Shown here piece by piece: positions 17,143-25,750 of a DNA stretch of 64,000 bases (position 1 is its first letter; each line of letters starts with the position of its first letter). Below the pieces are notes generated by a model that saw nothing but the letters and a program-made list of their open reading frames with translations, ran no database searches and was not told the DNA's origin. Location of the stretch: NCBI RefSeq assembly GCF_014843845.1, contig NZ_JHQS01000006.1:62001-126000 (forward strand), in the 5' to 3' direction. Source of the DNA: Mesorhizobium amorphae (GTDB lineage Bacteria; Pseudomonadota; Alphaproteobacteria; Rhizobiales; Rhizobiaceae). A program made the translations under genes and the position numbers.

Positions 17143-18306
17143 GTGACCGTGCGTTCGAAGAGCTTCCTATTCGTGGCATTCGCGCTCGCTCTCGCAGGCT
17201 GCGCCGGCCGAAACACGCACGACCTGCTCAACAAGACGACGGTCGCTGCGCCAGCCTCCGACATTGCGGCCACCCATGAGATCTTCGTCGCCACCACCCG
17301 CCAGCAGGCGACCAAGGACCCGCGCCAGGTGTTCGACGGCGATCGCTCGCTGACCACCAGCTACGCCCGCGTCGACGTCACCGTCCCCAAGGTCCATCAG
17401 GTCGGCGCCATCGAACGGGCCAAGGGCTCCGCCGACAGCAACCCGGCCAAGCAATTCAGCACCACCGATGTCGTCCACTATGGCGACGCGCAGCAATTCG
17501 CCAAGGCGGTCGGCGCCGACATATCCATGCGCGGGGACCGCGCTTTGGTGTTCGTGCACGGCTTCAACAACGGCTTCGACGACGGCGTCTACCGGCTGAC
17601 GCAGATCGCGCATGACACCAAATATCCGGGCACGCCGGTGCTGTTCTCATGGGCATCGAGCGCCAAGACGACCGGTTACATCTACGACAAGGACAGCTCG
17701 ACCGCCGCGCGCGACGACCTCGAGGCGACGCTGAGGATGCTTGCCAAGACGCGTGTGAAGAGCATCGACATCATCGCCCATTCGATGGGAACCTGGCTGA
17801 CCATGGAGGCGCTGCGTCAGCTCGCCATCACCGGCGACCGCGATCTCAACGGCAAGCTGGGCTATGTCATCCTCGCTTCGCCCGACATCGACGTCGACGT
17901 CTTCAAGAAGCAGATGATCCGCTACGGCAAGCCAGACAAGCCTTTCGCCATCCTGCTGTCCGCCGACGACCGGGCGCTCAAGCTGTCTTCGATTATTTCC
18001 GGCGACAAGCCGCGTGTCGGCGACTACGGCAATGCCGCCGACCTTGCGAGCTATGGTGTTGTCGTGGCCGACCTCAGCCAGACCAAGGGCGGCGACCGCC
18101 TGAACCACGCCAAATTCGCCGACAATCCGATCCTGGTGCAGTTACTCGGCGACCGGCTGCGCACACCAGCGGCCCTGCGATCGAATGAACCCGACTCGGC
18201 CGAGTTTGACAATATCGGCCAAGGGATTGGAAAGGCCGTCGGCTCCATGGCCGAGATCGTCATCACCACACCGTTCAAGGTGCTGACCATCGCCACCGGC
18301 GGATAA
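17143..18306 (+). CDS. Lipoprotein alpha/beta hydrolase, DUF900 family (copy 2)
   Basis: A 387-residue tandem paralogue of the preceding gene. Lipobox LALAGC lies near residue 15-20, and the hydrolase core has FVHGFNNGFDDGVYRLTQI, then DIIAHSMGTW, then ASPDIDVDVFKKQM. Most of the body aligns residue by residue with copy 1 (ATTRxx, FDGxRS, YARVxVTVP, FSWASxAKTTxYxYDKxS). It has a longer C-terminal tail (DSAEFDNIGQGIGKAVGSMAE) not seen in copy 1. GTG 17143 is chosen because GGGAG sits 7 nt before it. Confidence 0.85.
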   Translation: MTVRSKSFLFVAFALALAGCAGRNTHDLLNKTTVAAPASDIAATHEIFVATTRQQATKDPRQVFDGDRSLTTSYARVDVTVPKVHQVGAIERAKGSADSNPAKQFSTTDVVHYGDAQQFAKAVGADISMRGDRALVFVHGFNNGFDDGVYRLTQIAHDTKYPGTPVLFSWASSAKTTGYIYDKDSSTAARDDLEATLRMLAKTRVKSIDIIAHSMGTWLTMEALRQLAITGDRDLNGKLGYVILASPDIDVDVFKKQMIRYGKPDKPFAILLSADDRALKLSSIISGDKPRVGDYGNAADLASYGVVVADLSQTKGGDRLNHAKFADNPILVQLLGDRLRTPAALRSNEPDSAEFDNIGQGIGKAVGSMAEIVITTPFKVLTIATGG

Positions 18307-18323
18307 GGCACGCCGCCTGGTTC

Positions 18324-20135
18324 TCAGATAAAAAGGTCGACCTTCTGGAAGGTCGTCACATCGACCAGGCCGACGTCGGAGATTCTGAGTTCTGGGATCA
18401 CCACCAGCGCCAGCAGCGAGTGCTGCATATAGGCGTTGTTGAGAGAACAGCCCATCTTGCGCATCGCCTCGGTGAGTTTCTCGGCCTTGGCCGCGACGAT
18501 TTCGGCGCGCTCATCCGACATCAGGCCGGCGATCGGCATTTCGACCAGCGCCAGTTCCTTGCCCTTGGAGAACAGCACCACGCCGCCGCCGACCTCGCCC
18601 AGTCGGTTTACGGCGAGCGCCATGTCTTGCTTGTTGGTGCCGACGACGATGATGTGGTGGCTGTCATGCGCGACACTGGAGGCCATGGCGCAGTCGCCCA
18701 TATAGCCGAAGCCGGAGACGAAGGCGTTGGTGACGCCGCCGGTGCCCCTGTGGCGCTCGACCAGCGCGATCTGGCAGACATCGTTGCGCCGGTCCATCGC
18801 GACCAGCCCGTCCTCGACCGGCAGATCGGCCTCCAGCGCCCGTGTCGGCGCCTGGTTCTCGATGACGCCGATAACCCGCACCCGCACCTCGTTGGCGCCC
18901 TTTGGCGCCACCACGTCGAAATCCCTCGCCTTGAGCTTCTTGCCGAGCTTCACCGTGTTCTTCGCCGTCTTCGGATAGTCGTAGGCCGGGATATCGATAT
19001 CGAGCTTGCCGCCCTTGGCCAGCCGAACGCCGCGGCCATAGACCTCGTCGATGGTCATCGCGGCAAGATCCGAGACGATCAGCAGGTCGGCGAGCCGTCC
19101 CGGCGCGATCGAGCCGATCTCGCGCTCCAATTTGAAATGCTGGGCGGTGTTGAGCGTCGCCATCTGGATCGCTGTCACCGGCTTCAACCCTTGCTGGATG
19201 GCGTGCCGCACCACGCGGTCCATATGGCCCTCCTGGACCAGCGTGCCGGAATGGCTATCGTCGGTGCACAGGATGAAATTGCGCGGATCGATCCCGCTCT
19301 CCGTCACCGCCTTGATCTGCGAGGCGACGTCATACCAGGCCGAGCCCAGCCGCAGCATCGCCTTCATGCCCTGGCGCACGCGAGCGATGGCGTCCTCGGC
19401 GCGCGTACCCTCATGGTCGTCCTCCGGGCCGCCGGCGACATAGCCGTGGAATGGCAGGCCGAGGTCGCGCGAGGCATAATGCCCGCCGACCGTCTTGCCC
19501 GCCTTCACCGTCGCCGCGATCTCACCCGACATGATGGGATCGTTGGCGGCGACACCGGGAAAATTCATCACCTCGCCGAGCCCGATAATGTTTTCCCATG
19601 TCATGGCTTCAGCGACATCGGCGACCGTCAGTTCGGCGCCGGCATGCTCCAGCCCCGGCGCCGAGGGCACGCAGGACGGCATCTGCACATGCACGTTGAT
19701 CGGCATGGCGACGGCCTCGTCATGCATAAGCCGCACGCCGGGAAGACCGAGCACATTGGCGATCTCATGCGGGTCGATGAACATCGAGGTGGTGCCGTGC
19801 GGGATGACGGCGCGGCAGAATTCCGTCACCGTCACCATGCCGCTCTCGACATGCATGTGCGCGTCGCAAAGGCCGGGCACCAGACAGCGCCCGCCGGCAT
19901 CCACCACCTTGGTGCCCTGCCCGATGGCGTGGCCGGCATTCGGCCCGCAATAGGCGAAGCGGCCGCCGGCAATGGCGATATCGGTGCCGGCAATGATCTC
20001 GCCGGAATGGACGTTCACCCAGCGCCCGTTGCGGATGACGAGGTCGGCCGGCTTGCGCCCCATGGCGACATCGACCAGATGCGTCGCCATCTCGGTCCAG
20101 GGCTTCGGTTTCGTGGTGTTCGCGCTGCTCGCCAT
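18324..20135 (-). CDS. ade: Adenine deaminase
   Basis: This 603-residue amidohydrolase converts adenine to hypoxanthine in purine salvage. Visible are the metal-site motifs HMHVESGMVT (about 93-102) and PHGTTSMFIDPHEIANV, the later CTDDSHSG block (about 295), and the C-terminal Ade-specific domain with VAHDSHHIIVVGTN and LPIAG-like MPIAGLMSDE. The ATG at 20135 is preferred to 20156 because AGGAG precedes it by 6 nt. Confidence 0.94.
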   Translation of the reverse strand: MASSANTTKPKPWTEMATHLVDVAMGRKPADLVIRNGRWVNVHSGEIIAGTDIAIAGGRFAYCGPNAGHAIGQGTKVVDAGGRCLVPGLCDAHMHVESGMVTVTEFCRAVIPHGTTSMFIDPHEIANVLGLPGVRLMHDEAVAMPINVHVQMPSCVPSAPGLEHAGAELTVADVAEAMTWENIIGLGEVMNFPGVAANDPIMSGEIAATVKAGKTVGGHYASRDLGLPFHGYVAGGPEDDHEGTRAEDAIARVRQGMKAMLRLGSAWYDVASQIKAVTESGIDPRNFILCTDDSHSGTLVQEGHMDRVVRHAIQQGLKPVTAIQMATLNTAQHFKLEREIGSIAPGRLADLLIVSDLAAMTIDEVYGRGVRLAKGGKLDIDIPAYDYPKTAKNTVKLGKKLKARDFDVVAPKGANEVRVRVIGVIENQAPTRALEADLPVEDGLVAMDRRNDVCQIALVERHRGTGGVTNAFVSGFGYMGDCAMASSVAHDSHHIIVVGTNKQDMALAVNRLGEVGGGVVLFSKGKELALVEMPIAGLMSDERAEIVAAKAEKLTEAMRKMGCSLNNAYMQHSLLALVVIPELRISDVGLVDVTTFQKVDLFI

Positions 20136-20298
20136 TGGGGACTCCTGTTTGCCCACTGTGCCAATCCGGCGCGGCTTTGACCAGTTGGCAAAGCCAGATT
20201 GTGCTTGATGCAGAACCGTTTCATGATCGGCTCCTCCGGCAAGGCGAAATGCTTTAAATTGGGCTCACATCTGGCGACTGTCTCGATTGGCGTGGACC

Positions 20299-20511
20299 AT
20301 GGCACAGACGATCCGATTTGCGGTTTGCGTGCTGTCGGCATGCCTGGCCGGCCTGGCCTTCTTCACCCTGCATTCGTTCTGGATGTGGCTGGCGCCGATC
20401 CTGATCTTCGTCGCCGGCTCCATGCTGGCCGAATATGCCTTCAACCGGCTGGCATCACCCCAGGAGAAACAGCGCGACCTGGAGGATCGGACGCGCAACC
20501 CGCCGATATGA
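20299..20511 (+). CDS. Small two-helix membrane protein
   Basis: The 70-residue product has two hydrophobic helices (FAVCVLSACLAGLAFFTLH and MWLAPILIFVAGSMLAEYAF), followed by a charged tail EKQRDLEDRTRN. No family name recognised. The ATG at 20299 has no clear Shine-Dalgarno site. Codon composition resembles flanking core genes, so it is likely real but not certain. Confidence 0.6.
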   Translation: MAQTIRFAVCVLSACLAGLAFFTLHSFWMWLAPILIFVAGSMLAEYAFNRLASPQEKQRDLEDRTRNPPI

Positions 20512-20622
20512 GTTGTCGCTCGTGGCCAGGCCGTCGGCGGCACCCGCCGGGCAGACCCGAGCTTGTTGACTAATTTGGTTAAACCGCAATGCTAACCGCG
20601 GGCCGAACCGTAAGAGGGAACC

Positions 20623-21474
20623 ATGACCCGTTTCTGGAAAGCGTTCGCTATCGTCTGCTTGTTCATTGCCTCAACCGCTCTTGCCGTCGCCGAGGAGCGC
20701 TGGCAGACCTTGCCGGAGCCGGCGGCCATGCCCAAGCCCGATCAGAGCGGGTATGCGCAGGTCAATGGCATCCAGATGTACTACGCCGTTTTCGGCGCGG
20801 GCGACCCGGTGCTGCTGATTCATGGCGGCCTTGGCCACGCCGACATCTGGGCCAGCCAGGTGGCGACACTTTCCAAAACCCACAAGGTGATAATCGCCGA
20901 TAGCCGTGGCCACGGCCGCTCGACCCGCACCGAACAGCCTTATGGCTACGATTTGATGGCGTCGGACTATCTGGCGCCGCTCGACTACCTGAAGATCGAC
21001 AAGACCGCGCTTGTCGGCTGGAGCGATGGCGGCATTATCGGTATCGACATCGCGCTGCATCATCCAGAACGGCTGACGAGGCTGTTTGCGCAAGCCGCCA
21101 ACGTCACCACCGATGGCGTCGATCCGGGCGTCATGACCAACAAGACCTTTGCCGCCTACATCGACCGCTCCGGCCGCGACTACAAGAAGATGTCCAAGAC
21201 CCCGGACCAGTATGACGCCTTCGTGGCGCAGATCAGCCACATGTGGGAGACGGAACCGGCGTGGACCAAGGAACAGCTCGGCAAGATAACCACGCCGACG
21301 GCGATCGTCGCCGGCGATCACGACGAGGCTATAAAGCGCGAACACACCGAATACATGGCCTCCGCCATTCCGGGCGACAAGCTCATCATCCTGCCCAACG
21401 CCAGTCATTTCGCCATGCTGCAGGCGCCGGACGAATACAGCCAGGCGGCGCTGGATTTCATCGACGCCAAATAG
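20623..21474 (+). CDS. Exported alpha/beta hydrolase
   Basis: A 283-residue protein with a signal peptide (FWKAFAIVCLFIASTALAVAEE). The hydrolase fold shows LIHGGLGHADIW, the Ser elbow GWSDGGIIG (about 137), the acid in AGDHDE (about 228) and the terminal His in NASHFAM (about 262). The GWSDGG elbow is common in putative periplasmic carboxyl-ester hydrolases of rhizobia. A ribosome site AGAGGGAA precedes the ATG. Confidence 0.9.
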   Translation: MTRFWKAFAIVCLFIASTALAVAEERWQTLPEPAAMPKPDQSGYAQVNGIQMYYAVFGAGDPVLLIHGGLGHADIWASQVATLSKTHKVIIADSRGHGRSTRTEQPYGYDLMASDYLAPLDYLKIDKTALVGWSDGGIIGIDIALHHPERLTRLFAQAANVTTDGVDPGVMTNKTFAAYIDRSGRDYKKMSKTPDQYDAFVAQISHMWETEPAWTKEQLGKITTPTAIVAGDHDEAIKREHTEYMASAIPGDKLIILPNASHFAMLQAPDEYSQAALDFIDAK

Positions 21475-21591
21475 GGCACTCTTGCGCCGCGACAGGCGGA
21501 TTCGATTGTTGAGCAAGGGGATTCCGTTTTGCGGCGAATAGGGTTACCCTGCAACCTAGGGATTTTCTGAACCGCCATTTCGGAGAACTCG

Positions 21592-22257
21592 ATGCGTCGT
21601 CTGACGCTTGCCAGTGCCGGCTTTCTTGCCCTCCTGTGCGGGTCGGCTTTCGCCGCGGACCTGGGCACCGAACTGCCGATGACCGCGCCAGGCTTCGACT
21701 GGACGGGCTACTATGCCGGTCTGCAGGCCGGCTATGGCTGGGGCAGCTCCGACATATCTGGAACGGAAGGCGAGCCATTTACCGCCTCACCCGACCTCGG
21801 CGGCGGCTTCATTGGCGGCCATGTCGCCGGCCTCTGGCAGTTCGACCAGGCCGTGGTCGGCGCCGTGGCCGAACTCAACTACGCCTCCATTGACGGCTCG
21901 ACTGAACTCGGCCCTGGAAACACATTCGGCACCGACATCAAGTGGCTCGGATCGGTGAACGCCAAGGCCGGCTACGCCATGGACCGCTTCCTGCTCTACG
22001 GCATTGGCGGCATCGCCTTCGCCGGCATCGAAACGTCGCAGAACGCAGGCACGTCATTCGCCACGACGCGCACGAGTGTCGGCTGGACCGTTGGCGCCGG
22101 CGTCGACTACGCGCTGACCGACCAATTCGTCGTCGGCGCCCAGTATCGCTATTACGATTTCCGCTCCGAGCACTTTGACGCGCCGGACGCCTTTGTCGAT
22201 CGCGACCAGAACGTGAAGCTGAACACGATCGGCATCAACTTGAGCTACAAGTTCTGA
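21592..22257 (+). CDS. Outer membrane beta-barrel protein, Omp25/Omp31-like
   Basis: The 221-residue protein has a signal peptide cleaved after AFA, then a short motif FDWTGYYAGLQAGYGWG typical of the Rhizobiales Omp25/31 family. It follows with alternating amphipathic strands ending in the C-terminal aromatic LSYKF, the signal for Bam-mediated insertion. An eight-stranded barrel is expected. CGGAGAA lies 7 nt before the ATG. It is the last core gene before the accessory segment. Confidence 0.92.
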   Translation: MRRLTLASAGFLALLCGSAFAADLGTELPMTAPGFDWTGYYAGLQAGYGWGSSDISGTEGEPFTASPDLGGGFIGGHVAGLWQFDQAVVGAVAELNYASIDGSTELGPGNTFGTDIKWLGSVNAKAGYAMDRFLLYGIGGIAFAGIETSQNAGTSFATTRTSVGWTVGAGVDYALTDQFVVGAQYRYYDFRSEHFDAPDAFVDRDQNVKLNTIGINLSYKF

Positions 22258-22860
22258 GCATCCACCATCGCGAAAGATCTAACCCTGTGCCAGCTCTTCC
22301 TCGTCGCTGGGCGCGGGTAACGACCAATCCGATTGAGTGCTGCCTGAGCTGCGAAGTACGACAGCAGCGGCCCGACAGCCCGTTGGGGTGAGATTGACTG
22401 GCTGCCGGGCCTAACCGGCTTGGGGGGCAAGCCGGCTGGGCCAAGCCTAATATTAGCAACTGCGCAACAAAACCCCGACGTGGCGTTTTCCCCTATTATG
22501 CGCGACTAGCCGCCAGGAGCGCGTCCAGGAACACGCAGGGCCACCGCCGAAGGGCATGAGGCGGCAGGCAACGCAATGGGTCAAGCCAAGGGATGATCGG
22601 CCGCGTAAAGCACCTGCGAGGCGAGGAAGACCTCCGCCATGCATCGCTGCAGGATTTCCGGGAGGAGTAGTACCATTGATCGACTCTGGCTCTTTCCGTT
22701 CCCGAAACGTCCAGTCGGCGTTCCTAAATATATTAGCTGGCGTTTACGAAGGAGGGGTGGACATTTGCAACGGTCAATGGTTGTTTGCGCGCCTCAGGTG
22801 GCAACCTTGGCCCGCGCATTTCCCCGTCCAGGAGGGCGCGGGCTTTCCACCAGCCATAGA

Positions 22861-22909
22861 AATGGCCGGTGCGTTTGGTTGGCTTTGGGCAAAGCCTACA
22901 CCGGCCATT
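22861..22909. repeat. Cruciform-like hairpin H1
   Basis: Outer arms AATGGCCGGTG and CACCGGCCATT (11 bp perfect) enclose a nested hairpin GGCTTT-GGGC-AAAGCC. No T run follows on either strand, so a simple terminator is unlikely. Confidence 0.8.
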
Positions 22910-22985
22910 GCGGATCGTGTGAGGACGAACCCGCAAATAGGACTTTACACATATATTAGCGAATTCTCGATCTAGGGTGGAGAAA

Positions 22986-23031
22986 CGGCCGGTGCAGCGC
23001 ACTACCCCCTACACCCCCACACTGCACCGGC
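22986..23031. repeat. GC-rich hairpin H2
   Basis: Arms GGCCGGTGCAG and CTGCACCGGCC are perfect over 11 bp, around a C-rich loop CGCACTACCCCCTACACC and following bases. It shares the GGCCGGTG arm with H1 at 22861. Confidence 0.8.
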
Positions 23032-23142
23032 CCTGCGAGACTAGTATCCCGCATTCTACAGCACATTAGAAATCGCTCAATTGAGACTAAGGGCCAAAGG
23101 TCGCTAGGCCCAAAGGCGCAGCCCCTTCCATGCGCTACCCAG

Positions 23143-23209
23143 CCGCAGGGAATGGCCGGCGCAGGTCCGGGGCTCTTTGCGGGCTGGGAGGCCACGCCGG
23201 CCACTGCGG
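23143..23209. repeat. GC-rich hairpin H3
   Basis: The inner arms TGGCCGGCG (23153-23161) and CGCCGGCCA (23195-23203) are perfect. Outer CCGCAG and CTGCGG extend the stem. Arm sequence is related to H1 and H2. Confidence 0.7.
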
Positions 23210-23253
23210 GGTGGTGGCAACCAATCCCCCGCGCTGCCTAGGCTATAAGCACA

Positions 23254-23532
23254 TTAGAACTCGCTCAATTGCGACTGAGGGCCCTGTTCGCCGGGGCCTA
23301 AAGGCGACCTCACCGGCCCTGTCCCGCTCCACTGGATGAACGCCGGATCCTTCCCGGTGACTTTCCGCACCGTCTTCAACAGCGCTGCATGCAGAACCTG
23401 GAGCGAGCGGAAGTGATCGCACGTTGGCGATATCAGCGGGCCGACGATGGCCTTATGCAGCCCTTCCGCTGCCTGTAGGAACCGCTCCAATTCTTGACCT
23501 GATAACTGCTTTGGGTGATTGCGCCTGACCAT
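23254..23532 (-). CDS. Small hypothetical protein
   Basis: The 92-residue product begins MVRRNHPKQLSGQELERFLQ and looks helical and soluble (AAEGLHKAIV, SLQVLHAALLKTVRKVTG). I do not recognise a family. A strong GGAGG lies 5 nt before the ATG, which makes it a real gene. The first transposon is inserted only about 42 bp upstream of the start, so the native promoter has probably been split. The last 20 codons overlap the repeated motif at 23274-23304. Confidence 0.6.
   Translation of the reverse strand: MVRRNHPKQLSGQELERFLQAAEGLHKAIVGPLISPTCDHFRSLQVLHAALLKTVRKVTGKDPAFIQWSGTGPVRSPLGPGEQGPQSQLSEF
23274..23304. repeat. Short direct repeat, copy 1
   Basis: The motif GACTGAGGGCCCTGTTCGCC, then GGGGCCTAAAGG, recurs with three differences at 26454-26485. 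The same orientation on both sides of the first transposon suggests an older repeated unit of the host segment. Confidence 0.65.
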
Positions 23533-23566
23533 AGCGACCTCCGTTATAGAAATCGCCCCACATAGG

Positions 23567-23574
23567 ATTATGGT
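23567..23574. repeat. Target-site duplication, left of transposon 1
   Basis: ATTATGGT here is repeated exactly at 25743-25750. The 8-bp length is the value known for the IS1595 family. Confidence 0.93.
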
Positions 23575-23588
23575 CCTAATTATATACT

Positions 23589-23617
23589 TGACATAGCTAA
23601 CACCTTGGAGGATAAAT
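23589..23617 (+). promoter_or_regulatory. Transposase promoter starting inside the terminal repeat
   Basis: TTGACA at 23588-23593 lies within the left inverted repeat and is 17 bp from GATAAA, giving a good sigma-70 type promoter. A hairpin CCTTGGA...TCCAAGG covers part of the AAGGAG ribosome site just upstream of the transposase ATG, which may damp expression (inference). Confidence 0.6.
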
Positions 23618-23638
23618 GAATCCAAGGAGTTAGCACCG

Positions 23639-24586
23639 ATGAACCTCACCGCACCCATGTTCCATGACAACGATGCAGCCCGCGAGCATCTTGAAGCAAT
23701 CCGCTGGGCCAATGGCGTCTTTTGCCCGCACTGCGGCAACATGGACGGTGAGACAATCCACAAGCTCGCTGGCAAGTCCACGCGGCCCGGCCTGTTCCAG
23801 TGCAACGCTTGCCGTGAGCATTTCACCGTGACCGTTGGCACAGTAATGGAGCGCTCGAAAATCCCGCTGTGTAAGTGGGTTCTCGGCTTTCATCTCTACG
23901 CTTCGTCCAAGAAAGGCATGAGCGCTCACCAGCTGCACCGTATGCTTGGGGTGACCTACAAGACCGCATGGTTCATGGCGCACCGTATCCGCGAAGCCAT
24001 GAAGGAAGACGTGAAGTCGGCTGGCCCGCTTGGTGGCGAAGGCAAGACCGTCGAAGCCGACGAAACCTACATTGGCCGCGTCGATGTGGACTACATTTCG
24101 CCGCAGCGTAAAGGCCAGCCCCGCTTGAAGCGCAAGATGAAGCCGAAGCGCACCGTTATCGGCCTTGTCGAGCGTGGCGGCAAAGCTCGCATGGTTCACG
24201 TCCAGCACGCCACCAAAGACGTGGTGCGCGATATCCTTGTACGCAATGCCGACCGCAAATCGACGCTCTATACCGACCAGTCCAAGCTCTACACCGTGAC
24301 TGGCGAGGAATACGCCTCACACAAGACGACCAACCATTCCGCTGGCGAATACGTCCGCTATGAGGATGGCGCGTCGATCCATTCGAACACGATTGAGAAC
24401 GTGTTCTCAGTCTTCAAGCGTGGCATGGTCGGCGTGTATCAGCATTGCGGCGAGGCTCACTTGCACCGCTACTTGTCGGAATTCGATTTCCGCTACAATC
24501 GCCGCACCGCCCTTGGCTACACCGACAGCGAACGAGCCGACGATTTGATCCGCGCCACCTCCGGCAAGCGGTTGATGTATTCCTGA
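23639..24586 (+). CDS. IS1595-family transposase (transposon 1)
   Basis: The 315-residue enzyme has an N-terminal zinc ribbon with Cys29, Cys32 (CPHCG), Cys55 and Cys58 (CNAC). A helix-turn-helix-like segment follows (SAHQLHRMLGVTYKTAWFMAHRIREAM, 95-121), then the ISXO2-like catalytic domain. Probable catalytic residues are Asp141 in EADETY, Asp213 in YTDQSKLY, Asn250/Glu253 in HSNTIENVFSVFK and the H of YQH near 269. AAGGAG precedes the ATG by 10 nt. The frame is intact, so the enzyme may be active. It resembles but is clearly distinct from the second copy at 27043. Confidence 0.95.
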   Translation: MNLTAPMFHDNDAAREHLEAIRWANGVFCPHCGNMDGETIHKLAGKSTRPGLFQCNACREHFTVTVGTVMERSKIPLCKWVLGFHLYASSKKGMSAHQLHRMLGVTYKTAWFMAHRIREAMKEDVKSAGPLGGEGKTVEADETYIGRVDVDYISPQRKGQPRLKRKMKPKRTVIGLVERGGKARMVHVQHATKDVVRDILVRNADRKSTLYTDQSKLYTVTGEEYASHKTTNHSAGEYVRYEDGASIHSNTIENVFSVFKRGMVGVYQHCGEAHLHRYLSEFDFRYNRRTALGYTDSERADDLIRATSGKRLMYS

Positions 24587-24634
24587 CTGGTCAGGGCAAT
24601 CTCGCGGAAACAGAAGGCGCGAAAGCTCTATCGC

Positions 24635-25710
24635 TTACACCGTGTCAGGCTTGGTCTTTGGTTCCGGCGGCGTGCTTAATGCCTTGGCTAAACCCGCATC
24701 GCGTTTTCGTTCTATTTCAGCTTCTGACAAAGGCGCGGAATCGCCACGAAAACCCGTATTCTGCTTGGCTAGGTGTGCCTTCATTTTCGCGATTTCATCG
24801 TCTGAATAAATCACATCGCTCACCTTTTCGATCGGGACAACAACGCCGAAACCTGTGCTTCGGTCCTCCAATCGCTCAACATCCCGCAACGGGTCACCCT
24901 GGAATCGAGGAACCGCTATTTCGTCCTCGCGCGTCTCAATAACATGATGGCCGAGAAGTATGCCAATTGGATAGAAGAACTCGCCGGCTCGGAAATTCAA
25001 GTTTCCGTTTTCCATGAGCACGTTGGGGCGCTTCATAAACACCGGTGAGCCGCTGAGAGACCGGCAATTGATCTCATCTCTACCAGATAGCCATCGGTAT
25101 AGCCGACCGAAGTTCTAACCGGCTCTTCTGGCATGGCGGCGATATGCCCGTTGCGCAGAATGGGGATGTTTTTGACTGCGCCATGGTGTGACGTGTAGAG
25201 CCCAGCAATAAATACCTCCCTTCCGATAGCCGGCGGGAAAGCCGTCTGCGCCTCTTTGATTGACGCGAGGTCGCATGGCGTCATCTGATAGTCATAAGCG
25301 CTGGGGTCGGGCGCTATTTGAGCCATCATAAGATCACATGCATCTTCGGGATGGGCCTTCCACCGCTGCAACGGAACCGGAATGAACTGCGACCCACCTG
25401 AATTCAGGTTCATCCGCACGCCAATCTTCGTGGTAGCACTTTCCTTGACTGAACTAAGAACATGCCGCGCCGTAACAACAAACGGGAAAACCGCCTTGTC
25501 GACCTCGCCAAAGGTCATGAATCCAGTGCCAAGCGGAACGAACGTATCACCCGCCAAAATGCCGACGTAGACCACACCCTTGCGCACCCTGTCTTCAGGT
25601 CGCACACCGCTCTCCATAGCTCGAACAACGAACCACGGTAACGGCTTCGGGTTGCAAAGCCAATCTTCTGAGAATTTCGGTGCCGGCCTGTCGGCCAAAG
25701 CCTCTAACAT
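24635..25710 (-). pseudogene. Trypsin-like serine peptidase, frameshifted at the active-site serine
   Basis: The upstream part (25710 to 25033, 225 codons) shows an S1-type peptidase: GTGF (61-64), His83 in TARHV and Asp126 in DACDLM. At SIAGLS the frame is lost, reads AAHRCL and ends in TGA. Two bases further the frame gives GSPVFMKRPNVL and runs on to 24635, so GLS-GSP, the nucleophile motif, is split by an apparent two-base insertion or one-base loss near 25052-25056. The downstream part could start at GTG 25042. Likely a broken cargo gene of transposon 1, though a sequencing error or programmed shift is possible. No export signal is evident. Confidence 0.8.
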
Positions 25711-25742
25711 GGCCGACTCGCTATGTCATGTATATAATTAGG

Positions 25743-25750
25743 ATTATGGT
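25743..25750. repeat. Target-site duplication, right of transposon 1
   Basis: ATTATGGT, identical to 23567-23574. Removing the element restores TAGG-ATTATGGT-CCTA, a palindromic-edge target. Confidence 0.93.

Larger units (their letters stand above)
22258..23253. other. Accessory noncoding stretch with strong GC-rich hairpins
   Basis: No protein gene is convincing; open frames here lack ribosome sites and conserved motifs. Hairpins with perfect or near-perfect arms occur at 22369-22411 (GGCCCGACAGCC with GGCTGCCGGGCC, one mismatch), 22415-22435 (CCGGCTTG), 22861-22909, 22986-23031 and 23143-23209. The segment marks the change from core to accessory DNA. Similar hairpins lie beyond the first transposon at 26589-26629 and 26799-26842. 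Confidence 0.6.
23575..25742 (+). mobile_element. IS1595-family transposon 1 with protease cargo
   Basis: The 2168-bp element has 23-bp terminal inverted repeats starting CCTAATTATATAC (left 23575-23597, right 25720-25742) with one mismatch, and an exact 8-bp target duplication. It contains the transposase gene on the plus strand and a disrupted trypsin-like protease gene on the minus strand as cargo. The intact ends and identical duplication indicate fairly recent insertion. The family is known to include versions with passenger genes. Confidence 0.92.

Noticed and set aside
18420..20180. Long plus-strand open frame opposite adenine deaminase
   Set aside because: Same reason; the deaminase motifs on the minus strand are conclusive and this frame has none.
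22556..23204. Several frames of 70-140 codons in the hairpin region
   Set aside because: No ribosome sites, no motifs, and they translate across hairpin arms.
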